NCBI GenBank assembly: GCA_945888325.1
Contig: CAMDAC010000023.1
Location: 1-47,796 of the forward strand
From: Candidatus Sulfopaludibacter sp. SbA3
GTDB lineage: Bacteria; Pseudomonadota; Alphaproteobacteria; Caulobacterales; Hyphomonadaceae
Reading direction: 5' to 3'
DNA: 47,796 nt
The notes under the pieces were generated by a model. That model was not told the origin of the DNA and made no database searches. It saw only the letters and a list, made by a program, of their open reading frames with translations. Both the position numbers and the translations under genes were made by a program. Below are positions 31,417 through 40,693 of this stretch, in pieces (position 1 is the first letter of the stretch; each line of letters opens with the position of its first letter).

Positions 31417-33204
31417 ATGACCACCAAGTCCAAGGCAAAACCTGCCGCCGAAACAGCCGCCCCCCGGATGATGACCGGCGCGCAGATCGTCGTGGAAGCG
31501 CTGCGGGAACAGGGCGTATCGGTGATGTTCGGCTATCCGGGCGGGGCGGTCCTTCCGATCTATGACGCGCTCTACGGGCAGGACGCGATCCGCCACATCC
31601 TCGTGCGCCACGAGCAGGGCGCCGGCCATGCCGCCGAAGGCTATGCCCGCTCGACCGGCAAGTGCGGCGTCGCGCTGGTCACCTCCGGCCCCGGCGCGAC
31701 CAACATGGTGACGCCGATCACCGACGCGCTGATGGATTCGATCCCGATGGTGGTGATCACCGGCCAGGTGCCAACGCACCTGATCGGCACAGACGCGTTT
31801 CAGGAATGCGACACGACCGGCATCACCCGCAGCTGCGCCAAGCACAATTACCTCGTGACCGACGTCACCCAGCTCGCCCGGATCATGCATGAAGCGTTCT
31901 ATGTCGCGACCTCGGGCCGCCCCGGTCCGGTGGTCGTCGACATCCCGAAGGACATCCAGTTCGCGACCGGTCCCTATGTCGGCAAGGAGGGCATCACCAA
32001 GCCGACCTACATGCCCCAGCGCATCCCGAAAACCGACGCGATCAAGGCCGCGGCCGACCTGATGACCAAGGCCTGGCGGCCGATCTTCTACACCGGCGGC
32101 GGCGTCATCAATTCCGGACCCCGCGCCTCGGAGAAGCTGCGCGAGCTGCAGGAGCTGACCGGCTTCCCGGTGACCTCGACGCTGATGGGCCTCGGCGCCT
32201 TCCCGGCCTCGCACCCGGACTGGCTGGGCATGCTGGGCATGCATGGCAGCTACGAAGCCAACAATGCCATGCACGACTGCGACCTGATGATCTGCGTCGG
32301 CGCCCGCTTCGACGACCGCGTGACCGGCCGCATCGATGCCTTCTCGCCCAAGTCCAAGAAGATCCACATCGATATCGATGCCTCCTCGATCAACAAGATC
32401 GTGCGCGTGGACGTGCCGGTCGTCGCCGATTGCGCCGAGGCGCTGGACGCGCTGATCACCGAGATCAAGGCGCTGAAGCGCAAGATGCCGGACCTCACGC
32501 CCTGGCGCGACCAGATCGACACCTGGCGCGCCCGGCGCTGCTTCACCTACACAAACTCGGCCGAGATGATCAAACCGCAATACGCTGTCGAGCGGCTCTA
32601 CGCCCTGACCAAGGACCGCAAGACCTACATCACGACCGAAGTCGGCCAGCACCAGATGTGGGCGGCGCAGTTCTATCATTTCGAGGAACCGAACCGCTGG
32701 ATGACCTCCGGCGGCCTCGGCACGATGGGCTACGGCCTGCCGGCCGCCGTCGGCGTCCAAGCGGCGCATCCGGACGCCCTCGTCATCGACATTGCGGGCG
32801 AAGCTTCGATCCAGATGATGATGCAGGAACTCTCCACAGCGGTTCAGCACAAGCTGCCGGTGAAGGTGTTCATCCTCAACAATGAATGGATGGGCATGGT
32901 GCGCCAGTGGCAGGAATTGCTGCACGGCGAGCGCTATTCGCATTCCTATTCCGAAAGCCTGCCGGACTTCGTGATGCTCGCCAAGGCGCTTGGCGGCCAC
33001 GGTATCCGCTGCAACAAGCCGGAAGAGCTGGACGCCAAGATCCTTGAAATGATTGACCATCCCGGTCCGGTATTGTTCGATTGCCGGGTCGAGCGGGCGG
33101 AGAACTGCCTGCCGATGATCCCGTCGGGCTCTGCGCACAACCAGATGATTCTCGGCGAGATAACAGGTAACGAAGTCGGAGAAGCGGGCCGCAAGCTCGT
33201 CTAG
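31417..33204 (+). CDS. ilvB: Acetolactate synthase large subunit
   Basis: A 595-residue ThDP/FAD enzyme, first common step of Val, Leu and Ile synthesis. It has MTGAQIVVEALREQGVSVMF, the catalytic Glu in LVRHEQGAGHAAEGYARSTG, GRPGPVVVDIPKDIQ, and a C-terminal ThDP region. There the usual GDG/GDA metal motif reads G-E-A (E462) in IDIAGEASIQMMMQEL, followed by FILNNEWMGMVRQWQELLH. I believe GEA occurs in some alphaproteobacterial IlvB. ATG 31417 lies 57 nt after the attenuator T-run. Confidence 0.95.
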   Translation: MTTKSKAKPAAETAAPRMMTGAQIVVEALREQGVSVMFGYPGGAVLPIYDALYGQDAIRHILVRHEQGAGHAAEGYARSTGKCGVALVTSGPGATNMVTPITDALMDSIPMVVITGQVPTHLIGTDAFQECDTTGITRSCAKHNYLVTDVTQLARIMHEAFYVATSGRPGPVVVDIPKDIQFATGPYVGKEGITKPTYMPQRIPKTDAIKAAADLMTKAWRPIFYTGGGVINSGPRASEKLRELQELTGFPVTSTLMGLGAFPASHPDWLGMLGMHGSYEANNAMHDCDLMICVGARFDDRVTGRIDAFSPKSKKIHIDIDASSINKIVRVDVPVVADCAEALDALITEIKALKRKMPDLTPWRDQIDTWRARRCFTYTNSAEMIKPQYAVERLYALTKDRKTYITTEVGQHQMWAAQFYHFEEPNRWMTSGGLGTMGYGLPAAVGVQAAHPDALVIDIAGEASIQMMMQELSTAVQHKLPVKVFILNNEWMGMVRQWQELLHGERYSHSYSESLPDFVMLAKALGGHGIRCNKPEELDAKILEMIDHPGPVLFDCRVERAENCLPMIPSGSAHNQMILGEITGNEVGEAGRKLV

Positions 33205-33243
33205 CACAACAAGGTCCCGGAACCGGGAAGCGTGGGGGCAATA

Positions 33244-33933
33244 ATGGACGTCGCGGGCCTGCTGCAGTTCAGCCAGACTTACCTTGAAGTCTTCATCGGT
33301 GTCGGTTCGGCCGTCGTCGCGATGATCAGCGCCCTGATCGCGCGCGGAGAGACCAAGCGCCAGCGCCGGCTGCAGACGGCGAGCCTTCGCCAGAGCATCG
33401 ACGCCGCCAGCCTCGACTGGGGCAATGCCGCGATCGACACGATGGCGCGCGCCGCGATGTTCGCCCGTACCCGTCACATGCAGGCCAATGAAGGCGCCTT
33501 CCTGGCCAGCAAGGCGAACCTTCTGGTGGGGCTCTCGACGCTTGTGGACCGGGGCCGGCTGTTCTTTCCGAACCTCAACCCCGACAAGAAGGGCGCCGAA
33601 AAGGAAGGCGCTTATCGCGGCCACCGCCCGCCGATCCTGGACGCGCTGATGTGGACCTATCACGAGCTGGAAGCACTGACCCGTGAAGGTGGCCCTGCCT
33701 CCGATGACGGCGCTGCCTTCATCGACGAGTGTCGCCGGCTTGTGGTGTCCGAGCTGCAGGCCTATCTCGACCCGCGCCGCAAGGACGAGATCGTCGAGCG
33801 CTATGACGACCAGGACGGGGATGACCGCGGCGACGCCATTGCGAAGTCGAAGGCGCTGCGCACGAAACTCGAAACGCGCCGCCCGGATTTCAAATTCGGC
33901 GCTGACGCCGCACAACCCACGAGGCTGCAATGA
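33244..33933 (+). CDS. Unknown membrane-anchored protein between ilvB and ilvN
   Basis: A 229-residue protein with one N-terminal hydrophobic helix (about 14-34: YLEVFIGVGSAVVAMISALI). A helical, charged cytoplasmic part follows (ARGETKRQRRLQTASLRQS), with an acidic segment DDQDGDDRGD near 195. ATG 33244 has GTGGGGGC upstream; an in-frame GTG is at 33232. The ilvN start overlaps its stop by 4 nt, so it is translated from the ilv transcript. No family recognised. Confidence 0.75.
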   Translation: MDVAGLLQFSQTYLEVFIGVGSAVVAMISALIARGETKRQRRLQTASLRQSIDAASLDWGNAAIDTMARAAMFARTRHMQANEGAFLASKANLLVGLSTLVDRGRLFFPNLNPDKKGAEKEGAYRGHRPPILDALMWTYHELEALTREGGPASDDGAAFIDECRRLVVSELQAYLDPRRKDEIVERYDDQDGDDRGDAIAKSKALRTKLETRRPDFKFGADAAQPTRLQ

Positions 33934-34505
33934 CCGACGCACCCAAGCCCCTGGGCGGTAACGGCAGCGGGCCGAAATCGGCCTATTTCCTTTCCCACGC
34001 CGACCAGGAGATCGAGCGGCGCACGCTCGCCGTGCTCGTCGACAACGAGCCGGGCGTGCTCGCCCGTGTCGTCGGCCTGTTCTCCGGGCGCGGCTACAAC
34101 ATCGACTCCCTGACCGTCGCCGAAGTCGATGCCAGCCAGCACCGCTCGCGCATCACCATCGTCACGCAGGGCACCGCGCACATTCTCGAGCAGATCGAGG
34201 CGCAGCTGCTGCGCATCGTACCGGTCGCCGAAGTCATCGACATTACCAATTCCAAGACCGGCATCGAGCGCGAACTGGCGCTCGTGAAAGTGGCAGGCAC
34301 CGGGGAAAAACGCGTCGAGGCGCTGAGGATCGCTGAGATTTTCCGCGCGCATGTGATAGACACCACCAACGAGAGCTTCATTTTCGAGGTCACAGGGGCT
34401 TCCGAAAAGCTGACGCAGTTTGTCGACCTGATGCGCCCGCTGGGCCTGGTCGAAGTCAGCCGGACCGGTGTCCTGTCGATAAAACGCGGGAAGGAGAAAG
34501 GATGA
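33930..34505 (+). CDS. ilvN: Acetolactate synthase small subunit
   Basis: A 191-residue regulatory subunit. The N-terminal ACT domain reads RTLAVLVDNEPGVLARVVGL and FSGRGYNIDSLTVAEVDAS, the valine-feedback site. A second ACT-like C-terminal domain contains FRAHVIDTTNESFIFEVTG. It activates IlvB and confers feedback inhibition. Overlaps by 4 nt at both ends (33930-33933 and 34502-34505) show tight coupling to the two unknown genes. ilvH is an equivalent name. Confidence 0.94.
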   Translation: MTDAPKPLGGNGSGPKSAYFLSHADQEIERRTLAVLVDNEPGVLARVVGLFSGRGYNIDSLTVAEVDASQHRSRITIVTQGTAHILEQIEAQLLRIVPVAEVIDITNSKTGIERELALVKVAGTGEKRVEALRIAEIFRAHVIDTTNESFIFEVTGASEKLTQFVDLMRPLGLVEVSRTGVLSIKRGKEKG

Positions 34506-35146
34506 AACCCTTTTCCTGGCGCGCCGCACTGGTGGGCCTTGCAGTCCTGGCGGCGCCGCTCGCGGCGGCGGCGCAAGACGGCGGGTGCAACCCCGCCCTG
34601 TCGAATGCCGCCTATGCCGCCGACGCCGGACCCGACGCCGCGAAAATGCGCTGCGACCTCGAGCGCGCGTCGGCCATCCGTGACCGGGCCGTCTCCCTTT
34701 ACGGCGCGCGTGCCAACTCACTTGTCGAGATCATCGACACCGCCTCGCCGAGCAGCGCGGCCTATGTCTACGATGTGCTCGCGGACGGGCCGAAGCTGCG
34801 CCTTGAGGCCCGCTCGGTGCCGGACGGCCGAGGTCCGCGCTGCCGGCTTCAGGCAACCCTGCCGGACGATACCGCGAATGCGCTGAGCATGCTGCTGACC
34901 CAGGCTGCCGCGCCCGATGTGCCGGACTATGGCGCGCGCGAGGAAGTCACGCTCAATCCCGATGGCTCGCGCAATGTGCGGCTCGTGATCGACAGCCACG
35001 ACATCATCACCCGCGCCGATACCGAAAACGGCCCGCGCAACTTTTCCCGCCATGCCGGATCCGACGATCCGGTGAGCCGGCTCAACAATCTCGTCATCGG
35101 CATTGCCAATGTCAGCCCCGGCTGGGTTTGCAACGCCGCTTCCTGA
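34502..35146 (+). CDS. Secreted protein of unknown function, ilv operon
   Basis: A 214-residue protein with a signal peptide (WRAALVGLAVLAAPLAAAAQ, cleavage after AAA near residue 24). The mature part has four cysteines (near DGGCNPAL, KMRCDLER, GPRCRLQA and GWVCNAAS). It is translationally coupled to ilvN by a 4-nt overlap, odd for a periplasmic protein. No domain recognised. ilvC starts 56 nt downstream. Confidence 0.72.
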   Translation: MKPFSWRAALVGLAVLAAPLAAAAQDGGCNPALSNAAYAADAGPDAAKMRCDLERASAIRDRAVSLYGARANSLVEIIDTASPSSAAYVYDVLADGPKLRLEARSVPDGRGPRCRLQATLPDDTANALSMLLTQAAAPDVPDYGAREEVTLNPDGSRNVRLVIDSHDIITRADTENGPRNFSRHAGSDDPVSRLNNLVIGIANVSPGWVCNAAS

Positions 35147-35183
35147 CGGATCCCTTCCAACGCCATCCCCCCTTACCCCTTAG

Positions 35184-36221
<1,038 letters not shown>

Positions 36222-36223
36222 AT

Positions 36224-36781
36224 ATGAGTGAGCCCTTCCTTGAGGGCTTCACGCACCGCCTCGCAAACGCGGCGGACGAGACGGACATAGCCGCGCTGAT
36301 GGACGCCGCAATCGGCGAACTTCAGCGCGGCTTCCTCTCTCCCGAACAGGTCGCCGTCTCCCATTCCATCATGGGGCTCGACCGGCAGCTGATCGCAGAC
36401 GGCACCTATTTCACCGTGCATGAGACCACGTCCGGCCGCCTCGCCGCCTGCGGCGGCTGGAGCCACCGCGCGACGCTCTATGGCGGCGACCATTCGACCG
36501 CGCAGCGCAATCACGCCCTCCTGCAGATCGGCAAGGACGCCGCCCGCATCCGGGCAATGTATACGCATCCGCAATTCGTACGCCGCGGCCTCGGCCGATA
36601 CGTCCTGTCCGTATGCGAACAAGCGGCACGAGACGCCGGATTCCGCCGCGCCGAACTGATGGCAACACTTGCGGGCGAGCCGCTCTACCGCGCCTGCGGC
36701 TATGACGAGATCGAGCGCATCATCAGTGCGTCGGTCGGCGGCGTGGACGTGCCCGGCCTGCGGATGGGCAAGGCGCTCTAG
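36224..36781 (+). CDS. GNAT family N-acetyltransferase
   Basis: A 185-residue acetyltransferase. The CoA-binding segment is IRAMYTHPQFVRRGLGRYVL followed by the E-[QR]AARDAGFRRAELMATLAG helix-strand and LYRACGY. It is 2 nt after ilvC and so presumably on the ilv transcript. It overlaps the convergent GH25 gene by 4 nt. The substrate is unknown; such genes often sit at operon ends without pathway link. Confidence 0.85.
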   Translation: MSEPFLEGFTHRLANAADETDIAALMDAAIGELQRGFLSPEQVAVSHSIMGLDRQLIADGTYFTVHETTSGRLAACGGWSHRATLYGGDHSTAQRNHALLQIGKDAARIRAMYTHPQFVRRGLGRYVLSVCEQAARDAGFRRAELMATLAGEPLYRACGYDEIERIISASVGGVDVPGLRMGKAL

Positions 36782-37458
36782 TCGGCGGCCCGGTTGAGAT
36801 CGACGTTGCCTTCGACGCCGGCCATCTTTCCCTTCATCGAATACTGCCAGATCGCATGCGGCAATCCCGGCGGCCCCTCCAGCGAGCGGATCCAGACCGG
36901 GTGCGCCTCGAAGCCCTCGCCCGCGAGCCATTCAGCGTGGAAGGCAGGCGTCGTATAGATCACCGGCACGGCGCCGTACTCCGCCTCAAGCGCAGCGAGG
37001 AAGGCGCGCAGCTCGGCAAGTGCCGCTTCCCGCCCGCCGCGCGCCTTGCAGTTATGGGCATGCTCAAGGTCAACGGCCGGCGGCAGCGTGCCGGGGCGCA
37101 CTTCGACCTGGCGGATGAAATTCTCCGCCTGCGGCGCGCCTTCCCGGCAGAGGAGGTAGAAGTGGTAGGCGCCCACCTGCCAGCCCAGCCGCGTGGCGGC
37201 CTGCCAGTTTTCCTGGAACCGCGGGTCGGCATGGTCCGTGCCTTCCGTCGCCTTGAGGTACACGAAGTCCAGCGGCTCGGTCCCGAGGCGGCCCCAGTCC
37301 ACCGGCCCGTTATGGTGCGAGAGATCGATACCCTCCGCGCCGGGCGGCAACAGCCGCGCGGGACCGTCCCTATCCGGAGCCCCCGGCTGCGCCCCGCAGG
37401 CCGCCAGCACGAGGGCCGCCGCCGCGAGCAAAGGTCTCCGCACAATTCTTGCAAGCAT
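36778..37458 (-). CDS. GH25 muramidase-like lipoprotein
   Basis: A 226-residue protein with a lipobox (ALVLAAC, Cys21). A GH25 (Chalaropsis lysozyme) domain follows. GIDLSHHNGPVDWGRL supplies the first active-site Asp (D45), then YLKATEGTDHADPRF, WQVGAYHFYLL, and the catalytic PAVDLEHAHN (D-x-E). It would cut glycan strands of peptidoglycan in the envelope. Divergent from bactofilin with a CtrA-type box between, suggesting a joint role in cell shape. Confidence 0.85.
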   Translation of the reverse strand: MLARIVRRPLLAAAALVLAACGAQPGAPDRDGPARLLPPGAEGIDLSHHNGPVDWGRLGTEPLDFVYLKATEGTDHADPRFQENWQAATRLGWQVGAYHFYLLCREGAPQAENFIRQVEVRPGTLPPAVDLEHAHNCKARGGREAALAELRAFLAALEAEYGAVPVIYTTPAFHAEWLAGEGFEAHPVWIRSLEGPPGLPHAIWQYSMKGKMAGVEGNVDLNRAAD

Positions 37459-37482
37459 CCCGCTGGAACCCTTCTTCTTTCG

Positions 37483-37497
37483 TTAACAATAGGTTAA
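37483..37497. promoter_or_regulatory. CtrA-type box between GH25 and bactofilin genes
   Basis: TTAA-N7-TTAA, with N7 = CAATAGG, matches the CtrA consensus TTAA-N7-TTAA(C) of Caulobacterales and relatives exactly. It lies 25 bp upstream of the GH25 start and 35 bp upstream of the bactofilin start. The match is seen in sequence; binding is inferred. Confidence 0.55.
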
Positions 37498-37531
37498 CCT
37501 GTGGAAAAGGGCCTAATGAAGGAACCGCGTC

Positions 37532-38023
37532 ATGGCAGTGACACCTAGCAAACCTGAAGTGCCCGCCAAACCGGCCCGGTCCGGACTTGGCAATGCGATT
37601 GCCGCAGGCGGAAAGCTCGAAGGTAAGTTCCATTTTTCCGGACCGGTCATCATCGGCGCGCATATTCGCGGCGATGTCGACTCCGATGACCTGATCCTGG
37701 TGGAAGCCACCGGCCGGATCGAAGGCCGCATCCGCGCCGCCACCCTGATCATCCACGGCGCCGTCAGCGGCGACATCGAAGCGAGCAAGAGCCTGGAAGT
37801 CTGCACCGGCGGCCGCCTCGAAGGCATCGCCTACGCGCCCAGCATGCGGGTCGAAGGGCGCACCGTCGTCAGCGCCGATCTGCTGATCGCGCCGGAGCGC
37901 ACCGTCGCCCACATCAACAAGGCCGCCTCTGTGCCGGACCTGTCGAACGTCGCGCCGCTGTCACCGGCCCGCGCGGAAGCGCCAGCCACAGAAACCGGCG
38001 CCCCGAAGGCCGCCGCCGTCTGA
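37532..38023 (+). CDS. Bactofilin
   Basis: A 163-residue DUF583 protein that should polymerise into cytoskeletal filaments at the membrane. The beta-helical core (about 24-125) has the typical GKLEGKFHFSGPVIIGAHIR and RIEGRIRAATLIIHGAVSGD, with VEGRTVVSADLLIA later. Flexible Pro/Ala-rich ends flank it. In stalked and budding alphaproteobacteria bactofilins shape stalks and recruit peptidoglycan enzymes. The divergent GH25 muramidase fits that context. Confidence 0.9.
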   Translation: MAVTPSKPEVPAKPARSGLGNAIAAGGKLEGKFHFSGPVIIGAHIRGDVDSDDLILVEATGRIEGRIRAATLIIHGAVSGDIEASKSLEVCTGGRLEGIAYAPSMRVEGRTVVSADLLIAPERTVAHINKAASVPDLSNVAPLSPARAEAPATETGAPKAAAV

Positions 38024-38617
38024 TCAGTTGCGCAGGTCCCTGAGCCGGTCGAACGGATTTTCGGTCGGATCATACACGCCCAGCTCACGCATCCGGGTGC
38101 AGGCCCACTCATACTCCCGGTTGCACGCATCGGTCAGCGCATTCGTGCCGCCGAGCACATCCTTGCGCCCGCCCGTACCCGTATAAGCCATGTTGCCATA
38201 CGCCGCGCAGCCGCTGACATCGCCCAGATCGCAGGCCTTCTCGTAAAGCGCCCGGCCCTCGGTCTTGTTCTCGGCCACGCCGCGTCCCTGCACCGTCAGG
38301 TACGCCAGGCCCGAACAGCCGCGGCCGTCGCGCGCGTCGCACATGATCTTGTAGGACTTCGCCGCCGCCTTCAGGTCCTGCAGGCCGCCCCTGCCGGTGC
38401 GCTGCATGTCCGCCAGCTTGAAACAGCCTTCCAGGTCGCCCGCCTTGCAGGCCGTGTCCGCCGCCTCGCGCGCCAACTTCAACTTCGCCTGTTGCGTCTC
38501 GGCCTGCTCCAGCGCGATTTCCGCCTGCGTCCGCTCGACCTGCCCGAACTGGGCGGCGGCGGGAAAGGCAAGGGCGCAACTCAGAAGCAGGGCGCCCAGC
38601 ATCAGATGTGGTTTCAT
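38024..38617 (-). CDS. Secreted Sel1-like repeat protein
   Basis: A 197-residue protein with a signal peptide (MLGALLLSCALAFPAAAQ, cleavage near 22). Sel1-type helical repeats follow, each with a Cys-Gly-type start: ACKAGDLEGCFKLADMQ, MCDARDGRGCSGLAYLT and ACDLGDVSGCAAYGNMA. The regular cysteine pairs resemble the Helicobacter Hcp class of disulfide-linked Sel1 proteins. ATG 38617 begins the signal sequence. Its stop directly abuts that of bactofilin. Confidence 0.8.
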   Translation of the reverse strand: MKPHLMLGALLLSCALAFPAAAQFGQVERTQAEIALEQAETQQAKLKLAREAADTACKAGDLEGCFKLADMQRTGRGGLQDLKAAAKSYKIMCDARDGRGCSGLAYLTVQGRGVAENKTEGRALYEKACDLGDVSGCAAYGNMAYTGTGGRKDVLGGTNALTDACNREYEWACTRMRELGVYDPTENPFDRLRDLRN

Positions 38618-38760
38618 GATCGGCTCTCCAGATTGATTTGTCGGCTTAACGGCGAATCTAGGCATCGCCGGGGCAGGCTTCCAGAGAGATTGCAGTAGCC
38701 CCTTGCCGGCAGCAGCGCTAACCTTCAGCGCAGCAAGGCACCAGAGGAAGGCGACACGTC

Positions 38761-39732
38761 ATGGCAGCTGCAGACCAGGCACCGATCGGATCCGGCTTTC
38801 CGGCCAAGACCACGGCCCGCGACGTGCTCGCCGGCATCGACCTCTCCGGAAAGAACATCATCGTCACCGGCGGCTATTCCGGCATCGGCCTCGAAACCGT
38901 CCGGGCCCTTGCCGGCGCCGGTGCGCGCGTCACCGTTCCGGCCCGCCGGGCAGACACCGCCTCCGAAGCGCTGGCCGGCGTCGCCGGTGAAATCGAGATC
39001 GCCGCCATGGACCTCGGCGACCTCGCCAGCGTGCGCCGCTTTGCCGACCATTATCTCGAAACCGGCCGCGGCCTGAACATCCTGATCAACAATGCCGGCA
39101 TCATGGCCCCGCCCCTCTCCCGCGTCGGCAAGGGCTGGGAAAGCCAGTTCGGCACCAACCATCTCGGCCACATGGCGCTGGCGATGAAGCTCGCCCCCGC
39201 GCTGCAAGCGGCCGACGGCGCGCGTGTCGTCGCGCTGTCCTCGGTCGGCCATGTCCGCTCCGACGTGATCTGGGACGACCCCCACTACACCACCCGCACC
39301 TATGACAAATGGGAGGCCTACGGCCAGGCGAAGTCCGCCAACGCCCTGTTCGCCCTCGGCGTCGACCTGCTCGGCCGCGACGTCGGCGTGCGCGCCTTTT
39401 CCGTCCACCCGGGCGGCATCTTCACGCCGCTGCAGCGCCACCTGCCGGAAGAGGAAATGGTCGCCCTCGGCTGGAAGGCGCCCGACGGATCGATCCCGCC
39501 GATGGTGCAGGCGATGTTCAAGACGCCCGAGCAAGGCGCCTCGACCACCGTCTGGGCCGCGACCTCACCCAAGCTGGCCGGCAAGGGCGGCGTCTATTGC
39601 GAAGACTGCGATGTGGCGAAGCTGGCCACCGCTGACAGCCAGCGCTGGGAACACGCCCGGCCCTGGATCGCCGACGACGAGAAGGCCGAAAAGCTCTGGG
39701 CGATGAGCGAGGCGATGCTGGCGGACGCCTGA
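38761..39732 (+). CDS. SDR oxidoreductase (retinol-dehydrogenase-like)
   Basis: A 323-residue Rossmann dehydrogenase. TGGYSGIGLETVRALAGAGA binds NAD(P), NNAG is in ILINNAGIMAPPL, Ser in VALSSVGHVRS, and Tyr/Lys in KWEAYGQAKSAN. The C-terminus has YCEDCDVA, typical of the RDH/WWOX-like branch in proteobacteria. The substrate is unknown; it stands alone. Confidence 0.88.
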   Translation: MAAADQAPIGSGFPAKTTARDVLAGIDLSGKNIIVTGGYSGIGLETVRALAGAGARVTVPARRADTASEALAGVAGEIEIAAMDLGDLASVRRFADHYLETGRGLNILINNAGIMAPPLSRVGKGWESQFGTNHLGHMALAMKLAPALQAADGARVVALSSVGHVRSDVIWDDPHYTTRTYDKWEAYGQAKSANALFALGVDLLGRDVGVRAFSVHPGGIFTPLQRHLPEEEMVALGWKAPDGSIPPMVQAMFKTPEQGASTTVWAATSPKLAGKGGVYCEDCDVAKLATADSQRWEHARPWIADDEKAEKLWAMSEAMLADA

Positions 39733-39791
39733 CCGGCCATCTGCCTGCGCGCGATTGACGCCGGGCCCCCGCTATCGCACCTGAAGCCGCG

Positions 39792-40541
39792 ATGACGCAC
39801 GAGACAACCGCCCCTGCTCCGGCCCCGGCCTCCCGCCGTGCCCTGTATATCGGGCTCGGCCTGCTGGCCGTCGTGCTGTCGGTCTTCGCCCTCGGCAAAC
39901 TCGGCCAGCTGCCGGGACTCGACCAGGCCGAAGCCTGGCTGCGCAACCTCGCGGGAAGCCCCTGGGGCCTTCCAGCCGTCGTCGCCGTTTTCTGCGTCGC
40001 GGCATTCCTGGGTGTCCCCCAGTTTGCGCTGCTCGCCGCCTCCATTGCGGTGTTCGGCCCGTTGATCGGCGGCCTCTACGGCTGGATTGCCAACATGCTG
40101 TCGGGCGCGCTGACCTTCTGGATCGGACGGGCAGGCGGCGGAGCGGCCGTGCGCCGCTATGCCGGCCCGCGCGCGCAGAAACTCTCCCGCCTGATCGGCC
40201 AGAACGCGCTGATCGCCAGCGCGGTTGTGCGGTCCGTCCCGGCCGGCCCCTTCCTGATCGTCAACATGGTGTTCGGGGCCAGCGCCGCGAAATTCCGGGA
40301 CTACTGGATCGGCATGGGTCTCGGCATCATTCCGAAGATCGCGCTGGTCGCGGTGGGCTGGAAAACCGTGGTGTCTGCCTTCGAGGGCAACCCCGTGACC
40401 GCCATTGCCTTCGGCGGCCTGGCCCTCGCCTTGTATGCCGGGGTCACGATTTTCGTGGTCCGCCGGGCCCGTAAAGCCTGGCAAGATATTCCCGAACAGC
40501 CCGCTCTCAACATTGACAACGGGCAGAAACACGGCGATTAA
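39792..40541 (+). CDS. TVP38/TMEM64 family membrane protein
   Basis: A 249-residue protein with five to six helices and the VTT (SNARE-associated) core. FLGVPQFALLAASIAVFGPL and GGLYGWIANMLSGALTFWIG form the first half, followed by ASAVVRSVPAGPFLIVNMVF and a final helix. Family members are DedA-related lipid scramblase or transport proteins. The stop is seven bases before the leuA leader peptide ORF, so the leuA leader may be partly read through from here. Confidence 0.85.
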   Translation: MTHETTAPAPAPASRRALYIGLGLLAVVLSVFALGKLGQLPGLDQAEAWLRNLAGSPWGLPAVVAVFCVAAFLGVPQFALLAASIAVFGPLIGGLYGWIANMLSGALTFWIGRAGGGAAVRRYAGPRAQKLSRLIGQNALIASAVVRSVPAGPFLIVNMVFGASAAKFRDYWIGMGLGIIPKIALVAVGWKTVVSAFEGNPVTAIAFGGLALALYAGVTIFVVRRARKAWQDIPEQPALNIDNGQKHGD

Positions 40542-40548
40542 AGCCGCC

Positions 40549-40617
40549 ATGCGCAAACTCTTGCCCCTTCTTCTGCTTCTTATCGGCCCCTGGCCGGAGC
40601 CGGTCGCCTCGAACTGA
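40549..40617 (+). CDS. Leucine-rich leader peptide of leuA
   Basis: A 22-codon ORF starting MRKLLPLLLLLIGPWPEP. Seven of 22 residues are Leu, coded CTC, TTG, CTT, CTT, CTG, CTT, CTT. CTT and TTG look uncommon in this genome, where CTG dominates. It stops 23 nt before the 40640 ATG and 77 nt before the probable leuA start. Charged Leu-tRNA shortage would stall ribosomes here. A signal peptide of a lost gene is the alternative. Confidence 0.55.
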   Translation: MRKLLPLLLLLIGPWPEPVASN

Positions 40618-40639
40618 GGGGCGCACGCGCGGCCAGGGG
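40587..40639 (+). promoter_or_regulatory. Hairpin coupling leader peptide to leuA
   Basis: A perfect 10-bp stem: CCCCTGGCCG (40587-40596, within the leader ORF) with CGGCCAGGGG (40630-40639), ending right before an in-frame ATG at 40640. A competing short hairpin CCTC/GAGG (40607-40610/40616-40619) surrounds the leader stop. No T-run follows, so control could be at translation (masking AGGGG) rather than by an intrinsic terminator. Confidence 0.45.
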
Positions 40640-40693
40640 ATGCCAAGACAGCGTCAAACCCTTCCCCAGAACCCACCGCAGAGCCGCCATCCC

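Noticed and set aside
31174-33942. 922-codon open frame antisense to ilvB and its downstream gene
   Set aside because: It mirrors real codons of ilvB (third-position GC bias keeps the antisense frame open); no start context, no domain, composition rich in His/Arg/Asp as in shadow frames.
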